A DNA stretch of 64,000 bases from Utricularia gibba (Eukaryota > Streptophyta > Magnoliopsida > Lamiales > Lentibulariaceae): positions 1-64,000 of the forward strand of contig NEEC01000009.1 of assembly GCA_002189035.1 (NCBI GenBank), given 5' to 3'. The notes under the pieces were generated by a model that was not told where the DNA came from, searched no databases, and saw nothing but the letters and a program-made list of their open reading frames with translations. The first letter of the stretch is position 1, and every line of letters begins with the position of its first letter. The translations under genes and the position numbers were made by a program. Shown piece after piece: positions 56,654 to 64,000 of the stretch.

Positions 56654-57182
56654 TGTCAAGCTCAAAGGGATAATCCTAGAAAAGGGATAATCCTAGAATG
56701 CCACAAGCTCAAAGTTTGATAAGTTAAGAGTGTACAAGCACTCAAATAGGAGGAGAATCCTCACCACATACATGAAAAATGACTAAAAGTCCAGAAATAG
56801 AACATCTTCAACAATCTTTGTCTTGCTCCTAGTCATTGGTCCTGGTGGAATCATCTTTGTTTCTAATGTGTTCACTTGGACAAACTCCTCATCATTCTTC
56901 AAATACACTTCATTATCTTCCTGGGGCTCATCATCCCCCCCTACTTTAGGAAGATTCGTCCCTGAATCTGTATCCATGTCGAAAAGAGACAAATCAGCAA
57001 CATTGAAAGTTGAATGAACAGAATACTCACCTGGTAAATCTAGCTTGTATGCATTATAATTCACGCGTCAACAACTTGGAAAGGGCCATCTCCACGAGGT
57101 AGAAGTTTTGACTTCCTCTTGGTGGGAAATCTCTCCTTCCTGAGATGAAGCAAAACCCAATCTCCAGGTTCAAATATAACTT
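56654..57182 (-). pseudogene. Gypsy family 1 integrase C-terminus and deleted LTR
   Basis: Minus strand: [20 protein letters not shown]-like from about 57180, then [40 protein letters not shown] and on into the LTR tail [31 protein letters not shown]. This is the only copy here whose frame runs openly from integrase through the polypurine tract into the tail. At about 56800 the LTR has lost some 200 bp (the rest of the tail and the TATA region) and continues with GGACTTTTAGTCATTTT to the CTCAAAGTTTGATAAG part. A short duplication of GGATAATCCTAGAA lies at 56680-56700. Confidence 0.88.
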
Positions 57183-57370
57183 TGTGCGTATGATTAACAA
57201 GTATTCAATAACAGCTTCAAGAATAAGCATTCTTTCACTTATAGTGCACACTTAATGAGATAAGCTCCTGAGTCTCTATGGGAGGCACATACGATGCAAG
57301 TGAGAATCTTAAGTGATGCTAGAGCACTATATGGAGTGAATGGGAATTGTGAAGACGAGGTTCTTAATAT
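57183..57370. other. Unassigned flank of Copia D
   Basis: No ORF or repeat recognised. Ends TTAATAT before the Copia D LTR. Confidence 0.3.
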
Positions 57371-57641
57371 TGTTGATACAAGAAAAAGAGAGTCTTGGGA
57401 AGTAACAAAAAGGTAATGCTTCTGAGATCAATTTGGATGAAAAACGAATCATGAACAATAAGAATGACCAAAACCCCATTGACACGCATTCTTAGTAGGG
57501 TTTATATATACCCAATACCTAGGTTACCCAACAGTGGGCTACAATTATTGAAAACACACAAAAAGCCCAACAACTCGAATCCAACACAAGATTAGTGCTT
57601 CCAATCACCTTCAAACTTTGGATTGAGGCTGATCTCCAACA
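57371..57641 (-). repeat. 3' LTR of Copia D
   Basis: TGTTGATACAAG to ATCTCCAACA, 271 bp. Compared with 27481-27803 it lacks about 50 bp between CCAACAC and AAGATTAG. TATATATACCC retained. Confidence 0.92.
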
Positions 57642-59103
57642 CTCCCCCCAGACCGAGATCTCCCAACTTGAGAAAGTCTTCTATAGTCATGAGATTCATG
57701 TTCTTCCTTGCTAGCTCAAACTGAACTCTGTTCAAACCCTTTGTGAGCCCATCAGCAAGCTGATTCCCACTCTCAACATACTGCACTTTGATCTTCTTCT
57801 CCTTGATGTAATTCCTTATGACATGATACCTGATTCTTATGTGCTTGGCTTTGCTGAAGTTCGTTGGATCTTTGGCAATGGAGATTGCAGCTCGATTATC
57901 CATAAGCAGATGTGTAGGTTCCTTTTGTATGAATCCAAGTTCGTTTAGCATCTGCCTCAACCAAACACAATAGTTCGAAGCATGTGCTGCTGAGATGTAT
58001 TCTGCTTCAGGTGTTGATTGTGGTACCACTTTTTGTTTCTTCGAAAACCAGACTATAGAGGTCTTATTTAAGAAGAAGAGTGCACCAGATGTGTTCTTGC
58101 TATCTTCAGCCATACCATAATCACTATCTGAGTAGCCTCTAAGTTTCAAGACTGGTTTTTCACCTTCATAGGGATAGAACAATCCGAAATCAGTAGTAGA
58201 TTTTATGTACCTGAAAGCTCTTTTCACAGCTGCCATGTGAGTTGTTGTTGGTTTGTTGAGGAAGCGAGATAAGACATTTACACAAAAACACAAGTCAGGC
58301 CTTGTATGCTGGAGATAAATGAGGCTTCCAATCATACTTCTATAAGTAGTGGCATCCACATTCTTTCCCTGATTGTTCTCTCCAATCACTTGTTTGTAAT
58401 CCAAAGGCGTTTTTGAAGGATTGTCATCTTTGAACCCAAACCTTTCAAGAAGTTCATTACAGTACTTTTTCCGAGATATGAATGTTCCAACACCTTCAAG
58501 TTGATGAATTTCCATGCCTAGATAGTATGACATCATTCCAAGGTCAGTCATCTTATTTTTCAGCAGAGCTTTGAATTCATCAATCTTACTTTCATTACCT
58601 GAGGTAATCATAAGATCATCCACATATAACCTAATAAATAAACGATCATCTTCTTTTCCTTTAACATATAGTGAGTAATCACTATATGTTTTTCTGAAAC
58701 CAATACCAAGAATAAAGTTATCCATGCGTTCATTTCATGCTCTAGGAGCTTGCTTCAACCCATAGAGAGATTTCTTTAGCTTCAATACCTTGTCTTCATG
58801 ACCTGACACTTCGAAGCCCTTTGGTTGTTCAACAAAAACAACCTCCTCCAACACACCATTCAAGAACGCAGTCTTGACATCCATGTGATGCACTTTCCAT
58901 CCATGAGCAGCTGAAATGGCAATAAGTACTTTAATCGTGTCAAATCTTGCTACTGGTGCAAAAATCTCATGAAAATTTATTCCTTTGATTTGACTATATC
59001 CCTTGGCTACTAATCTAGCCTTATATTTGTTGATAGAACCATCTGCATTCATCTTGGTTTTGAATAACCATTTGAGGCCAATAGGTTTGAAACCCCTATC
59101 CTA
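57642..59103 (-). pseudogene. Copia D reverse transcriptase and RNase H
   Basis: RT copies element RNA; RNase H removes it. The RT N-terminus, 59052-58735, is [58 protein letters not shown], then a TGA at about 58732-58734 where Copia B has TGG (Trp). ORF 58725-57592 (377 codons) holds the catalytic [43 protein letters not shown], then RNase H: GYSDSDYGMAEDSKNTSG, QSTPEAEYISAAHA, LLMDNRAAISIAKD and ESGNQLADGLTKGL. Thus both catalytic centres are intact but separated by the stop. The polypurine tract CTGGGGGGAG follows (57650-57642). Confidence 0.95.
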
Positions 59104-60042
59104 GGGTTTATCAACTAACTCCCATGTTTCATTTTCAAGTATAGAATTCATTTCTTCCTTCATGGCCTCTCTCCATTTCGGATTTTGTACAACCACTTCA
59201 AATGATGTTGGATCTCCTGTCAATAATCCAGCCAAAATATCAGCTACAGCATCTTGGACATCACCATTCAACTTGGAGAAACTTATTATAGGAGCTTTGT
59301 TTCTTTTGCTTCTTCTAATGTCAGTAACATGACAATCTTCATTATCTATTGAATCTCTGATGTTTTTGCGTTTCCTCCTTTGCCAATCACGATCAGATGG
59401 GTAATAATCTTCATCATCAGTATCAGGTTCCTCTCCATCAGATTCATCTGTTGATGAGTCTTCTGCATTCGTGCCTTGCTCCTCTTCTGGGATATCGAAA
59501 TTCCCATCTGAATGCAGATCATTGGCCTGATGAGATTGTCCATATAGGGGTTCAGAGTTTCATTCTGAATTCTCATTGGACGAGTCATCTTGATTTGTTA
59601 CCTTCTCCTCCTCTGGAGCTGGAAAATTCTCATCCGAATACTGATCATTTACTTGATTTGAGTCTTCATGAACGAGTTCTGAAGTTTCTTGGTTTGTTGA
59701 ATTCCTGGAAGAGAAGTTTTGAGGCATGTGTGTCCAGAGGTCTCCTTTCCCATGGGTGCTATACCTTCCATGACTTTTATGAGCTTCTGCATCATTCAGA
59801 GAAATGCAATCATCAATTAAAGTATAACTTGCACCTTCATCAAAAGTGACATCATGGCTGAAGATAAATTTCTTCTGTTGAGGTAGATAAACTTTATATC
59901 CCTTGGTAGCATTGCTATAACCAACAAATACACCAGATACAGATTTCTTATCAAGTTTTCCTCGTTTTTGGTCTGGTACATGAGTAAAACACAGACTACC
60001 AAAGATTCTGAGATGATCAAACTTTTTAATATAAACATGTCA
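59104..60042 (-). pseudogene. Copia D integrase C-terminus and linker
   Basis: Same content as 23558-24496. Stops at 60040-60042 (TGA after AHEK), 59560-59562 (TGA) and 59101-59103 (TAG after DKP) are all shared with Copia B. Between them: FDHLRIFGSLCFTHVPDQKR, VFVGYSNATKGYKVY, an acidic linker and SFSKLNGDVQDAVADIL. The 150-codon plus-strand ORF here is antisense and not a gene. Confidence 0.85.
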
Positions 60043-62256
60043 TTTTTCATGCGCAGTTTTTCCGCTAATCGTCCTTGAGGGAAGCAAGTTCAATAGATAT
60101 ACAGATGTAGATACCGCTTCAACCCAGAAATTCACAGGAAGATCTTTCTCAAACAATAGGCATCTTGACATATCAAGGATTGTTCTGTTTCTCCTTTCAC
60201 ATACACCATTCTGTTGTGGAGAATATGGTACGGTGAATTGATGCATGATTCCCTCATTTTCACAGAACATTCTCATGCTATTATTGTAGAATTCGCCTCC
60301 ATTGTCTGATCTAATCATCTTCAAAGAGTATCCACTCTGATTCTCAATCATCACTTTGAATTTTTGAAAGATATCATGAACTTCTGACTTGCTTTTAAGA
60401 AAGTAAACCCAACAATAACGTGAATAATCATCAATGAATGTAACCAAATATCTACTCCCCCCTAATGAACATTCCTTAAATGGTCCACAAACATCTGTAT
60501 GAACAAGCTCTAATTTCTCCTTCGCTACTGAATCACTGGTATAAAAGAGCTTTCTACACTGTTTACCTTGATGGCACACTTCACATATGGCATTAGCAAA
60601 CTTGATGTCTTTCAATTCCAGTACTTCCTTATTCTTCTGCAATATTTTCACATTGTTGAAGCTATTGTGCCCAAAACGTTTGTGCCAAAGGCTGCTTTGA
60701 TCCTGAAGTGAGAAAATACAACTTTTATGATCACTGACCATGATTTGGTAGAGGTTGTAGGTGGTCAACACAGCATGGAATTCAATCTTCGTTTTTGGAT
60801 CAGCAACCTTAACTTTAGTGGTTATACCACCAGCATCCTTCATCAGCTCAATGTCAAAACCTTGCCTGCTCAATTGGCCAAAGCTCAACAGGTTCTGTTT
60901 GAGGTTTGGTGAATAATAAATATTATCAACTGGAACAATTCCTTCTTTTAGCAAGAGTAAAATGCTTCCTTTGCCCACAATGCCAATATTTTCACCAGTG
61001 CACGTGCTTACCTCCTTCCCAATCCTTTCAAGCTTGAGAAATGACCTTGTATCACAACATACATGATAGGAGGCACCAGAGTCCAAGTACCAGCCTTTAG
61101 CATCTGAGGCTACTGTCATTAGAGCACACTCATACTCAAAAGCATCTTCAAAAGATATTTCTGGCTCATCTTCAAAGTAGGTAAAGGATGCATGTGATTT
61201 CTCTTCCCTAGATGTAGCCTTCTTGTTATGTTCAACTTTTATTGGATTTGACATTCCACATACCTTGTCAAGATGGCCTCTTTGATTGCATTTCGTGCAC
61301 AAACCATCAGGTTTCCACCAACAAAACTCACTCCTGTGATTCTGTTTGTTGGAATGCTTGCAAGCATTTGTGCTTAAAGTCCAACAATCTTCACCCTTAT
61401 GGTTGGATTTGTCACAATGCCTGCACTTCTGATTGCCCATCGTTGATGTTTGGATTGACGTTGGTGATTGTTTGATGGCTGTCGTCTTGACATCCTTGAC
61501 ATTGTTAATTGCACTTGAGGTTATATTCATATTCTGCATTTTGGTGAGGAGAGCAGCTTCACCATAAGTTTTCTCAACTTCATAACCATCTCTTAGTTCC
61601 AATCTCTTTTCTGTAGATTGCAACTCAATCATGAACTCTCTAAATGTTGGCTCTGGTGTAACAGGATATTCAGGATACAGCTGATGGAGCTTTCCTTCAA
61701 TAATGTCAAGGATTTTTCTTTCTGTCTCAAGTGCACATAACTTTGGCTCGAATCTTGCAGGTAGGCTCATGATTGCCTTGCTAATCACCTTTTGATCCTC
61801 AAGTTTTTCCCCCAATCCTCGAATCTCCTTCACAAGCTTCGCAATACGTTCATAATAGACTTGTATGGTTTCATTGTCTAACATTTTGTTCCTCTCAAAG
61901 TCCTCCAGCTTGTTTTTGCATAATATCTCTCTGAGTTTGGCATCGCCTTCATAATGGGATTTGAGAGTATCCCATATTTGTTTTGCTGATTGACACTCTG
62001 CAATATCATCAAATAGATGTTCAGAGATGGATTGATACAAGACATCCATTGCTTCATCTTTTCTCTACTGCAGATACTCAGCTTCCTCTTGCTGTTCTGA
62101 TGTGGATTTGCTTGTTATTGTAATAGCCGGAATCTCCCTTTCAACAACATCCCAAATCTTTCTATCCCGAAGGTAGCTGCGCATCTTTTTGACCCAGCTT
62201 CCATACTCTGAACCATCAAATATTGGAGGTCCTCTACCAGATGCCATCATAGCCAC
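60040..62256 (-). pseudogene. Copia D gag-protease-integrase
   Basis: The N-terminal gag (MMASGRGPPIFDGSEYGSW; ATG at about 62250) ends in a TAG at about 62065. A 669-codon ORF (62049-60040) continues: UBN2-like gag, zinc knuckles near residues 208-270, of which the middle one reads CKHSNKQNHRSEFC with Ser in place of the second Cys (Copia B has Cys). Protease WYLDSGASYHVC is near residue 320. Integrase: HKRFGHNSFN and CEVCHQGKQC (zinc site, ~456-495), VHTDVCGPF, IRSDNGGEFYN, YSPQQNGVCERRNRT (D,D,E, ~515-615). It stops after TAHEK. It is the longest gag-pol ORF in the window. Confidence 0.95.
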
Positions 62257-62356
62257 CGCTTGACAAGCTTTGGGTTGATACTTGGTAATCTACCAAGTAA
62301 AAAACGCTGAACGGTATATAAAATACTGAAACGAACACAGGTTTGAGAACCTTACT

Positions 62357-62368
62357 GCTCTGATACCA
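62357..62368 (-). other. Primer binding site of Copia D
   Basis: Minus strand TGGTATCAGAGC, exact initiator-Met tRNA complement, directly beside the LTR. Confidence 0.93.
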
Positions 62369-62683
62369 TGTTGTTGCAAGAAAAATAGAGTCTTGGGAAG
62401 TAACAAAAAGGTAATGTTTATGAGATCATCTTGGATGAAAAACGACTCTTGAACAATAAGAATGACCGAAAACCTAATTGACACGCATTCCTAGCAGGGT
62501 TATGACACAATCATTGAAAACAGTGGGCCACAATCATTGAAAACACACAAAAAGCCCAACAACTCGAATCCAACACTTCCATGCTCGAACCCAACACCTT
62601 TTTTTATCTGAAATATGACATTATGACACAAGTTTAGTTCTTCCAATCACCTTCAAGCTTTAGATTGAGGCTGATCTCCAACA
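62369..62683 (-). repeat. 5' LTR of Copia D
   Basis: TGTTGTTGCAAG to ATCTCCAACA, 315 bp. It lacks the TATATATACCC stretch: GCAGGGTTATGACACAATC replaces it near 62498, followed by a partly repeated CAATCATTGAAAAC. The promoter of this LTR is therefore probably lost. Confidence 0.93.
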
Positions 62684-63353
62684 TTTAGTACCTTCAGAGT
62701 ATCTGACGAATATACCAGCCGACGAACGTTTATCCAGCTTAGACCGCAACTCAGCTGGCACTAGAGTGTATGCTACTGATCCGAATACCCTGAGGTGACC
62801 AACAGCTTGTTTCCTACCATGCCAAACTTCTTATGGTGTTATGCCATGCAAGCTGCTTGATGCAATCCAGTTTTGCACATAAACAGCTGTTGCCACTGCT
62901 TCACACCAGAATTGTTTGGGTAGCCTCTTTTCTAGAAGTAAGCAACAATCCATGGCCATGATCACTCCATTTTTCCTTTCCACTACACCATTTTGTGGTG
63001 GTGAGTATGGCACCGTGGTATGGTGTTCGATCCCTTCCTTTCTCAGCTCATCTTTGAAGAGGGTAGAGTTCTCCACCATTATCTGTCCGGAGACACACCA
63101 TCTTACAGCCAGAACTCTTCTCAACTAAGGCTTTATAGTTGAGGTAGTTTTCCAGAGCTTGGCTTTTGTATTTCATAAAGAAAATCCAGCAATATCGAGA
63201 CATATCATCAATAAAAATTATGAAATACCTGCTGCCACCCAGTGATTCTACTCTCATAGGGCCACATATGTCAGAATGCACTAGCTCTAGATGTTTTTCA
63301 GCCCTGAACCGAGCTTGATGTGGATAAGGAACCTGCTTCATCTTACCTTGCAA
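62684..63353 (-). pseudogene. Integrase of a different Copia family (E)
   Basis: Minus strand: ORF 63353-63048 starts MQGKMKQVPYPHQARFRAEK, HLELVHSDICGPMRVESLGG, FIIFIDDMSRYCWIFFMKYK, CLRTDNGGELY; after a frameshift, ORF 63124-62831 gives EGIEHHTTVPYSPPQNGVVE and RLPKQFWCEAVATAVYVQNW. Then LRVFGSVAYTLVPAELRSKL runs to the Copia D LTR, which interrupts it after VRYSEGTK. D,D,E residues are all visible. Only this part is present; the upstream zinc site region fades after 63353. Confidence 0.92.
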
Positions 63354-63882
63354 ACAAATGGCAAAGCAATTTGGTTTTTTAATTTCAAAAGCAATCTAAT
63401 TTTCTAGTATACAAACCATCGGCTTTTCCTGTCAATAAGCAATCTTTTTTTCATTATCAAAATCTACATTTTTAAAGTATCAAAAGTAATCTCTATCAGA
63501 TATTGTTCCTATTATTCTTTTTACATATTTCTTACTTATCATCAAATGATAAATGGAAATTCTAAAAATCGTTGCAATAAAATCAAATTTCTTTATTAAA
63601 ATAAATTTATAAGCTCTAATCTACACAAAATACAAATTCAAGAAACTTTTATAGTTCATTTCAGGGTCGATCAAGGAACCCATTGATACTTGAAAAGTGT
63701 CTTCTACAATGCATGATCGCAGAATAAATGTCACTTTTAGTCTAGGTTCAAATTTTTTTTAGGCATGTTTAAAACATAAAATCAACCTACTCAAGTTAAA
63801 TAAAGTTAATGGGCCATGATTTCCTTGTTCACTAGTAGTACTTTTATTTTGAGTAGGCCCATTTCTCTAACTATATAAGAAG
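63354..63882. other. AT-rich unassigned sequence
   Basis: No long ORF. CCCATTTCTCTAACTATATAAG near 63855 resembles the TATA region of the family 2 gypsy LTR (CAGCTATATAAGAAGG), but the match is short. Confidence 0.35.
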
Positions 63883-64000
63883 TGATGTAACCCTCTAATA
63901 TATAGAGATTAGCAACCCATGAACAAGAGGTGATTTTGAAGCTTAGAAGAGAACCCACCCAAGTCTACCCTCAAGAGAATCAATCTCTTGCAACCAGACT
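63883..64000 (-). repeat. Start of a gypsy family 1 LTR, continuing past the window
   Basis: TGATGTAACCCTC is the inverse of the LTR end GGTCACATCA; the next 110 bp match the inverse of 40940-41051 (GAAGCTTAGAAGAGAACCC; CAATCTCTTGCAACCAGACT). No primer site lies before it, so if it belongs to an element its body would be to the right. Confidence 0.93.

Larger units (their letters stand above)
57371..62683 (-). mobile_element. Near full-length Ty1-copia element D (5.3 kb)
   Basis: Minus strand: 5' LTR 62683-62369, primer site 62368-62357, gag-protease-integrase, integrase-RT linker, RT-RNase H, polypurine tract (57650-57642), 3' LTR 57641-57371. Domain order PR-IN-RT-RH is diagnostic of Copia. 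At least five premature stops break the polyprotein. The 3' LTR has a ~50 bp deletion. No TSD: left flank AATAT, right flank TTTAG. It sits in another Copia's integrase region (62684 on). Confidence 0.95.

Overview
This window has the character of plant nuclear heterochromatin, probably pericentromeric or subtelomeric. I found no convincing host gene. The evidence for a flowering plant is the mix of Ty1-copia elements, Ty3-gypsy elements with initiator-Met tRNA primer sites (TGGTATCAGAGC), an Athila/Tat-like gypsy with a degenerate TGGCGC-type primer site, solo LTRs with 5-bp target duplications, and a long satellite array. The species cannot be named from sequence alone.

Layout. 1-21260: a head-to-tail satellite with a ~535 bp monomer, about 38 near-identical copies. 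From about 18.3 kb it becomes more divergent, and it ends at 20573-21260 in a strongly diverged copy. 21261-29537: nested, broken Copia pieces (called A, B, C here), a gypsy integrase fragment, a Copia LTR with primer site, and an LTR-like repeat (R) that recurs inverted at 53.5-54.9 kb. 29538-34611: an old, scrambled gypsy block built from two related families. It holds a solo gypsy LTR (TSD AGGAA) and a solo Copia LTR (TSD GTGGT). 34612-41051: the best preserved element, a 6.4 kb Ty3-gypsy with two 604-bp LTRs, primer site, polypurine tract, gag, protease, RT, RNase H and integrase, but broken by frameshifts, stops and a PR-RT deletion. 41052-41443: a Copia 3' end. 41444-45545: degraded gypsy gag and RT remnants. 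45538-52573: a minus-strand Athila/Tat-like element with LTR, primer site and gag, no visible pol, and a large second ORF split by a 1166-bp solo LTR (TSD AGTCG). 52574-57370: inverted copy of R and more gypsy/Copia LTR pieces. 57371-62683: a near full-length minus-strand Copia (D). 62684-63353: a different Copia integrase. 63883-64000: start of a gypsy LTR running off the window.

The genes do not form a host pathway. They are parts of retrotransposons: gag makes the particle, protease matures it, RT/RNase H copies the RNA, and integrase inserts the DNA. No complete intact open polyprotein is present, so every element here looks unable to move by itself. The points most worth a second look are: the gypsy C-terminal tail encoded inside the LTR in two related families (reminiscent of centromere-targeting CRM elements), placed near a satellite; the homogenisation gradient at the satellite edge; two near-identical Copia copies that share the same premature stops; and a TATA box inside an almost perfect palindrome in the gypsy LTR.
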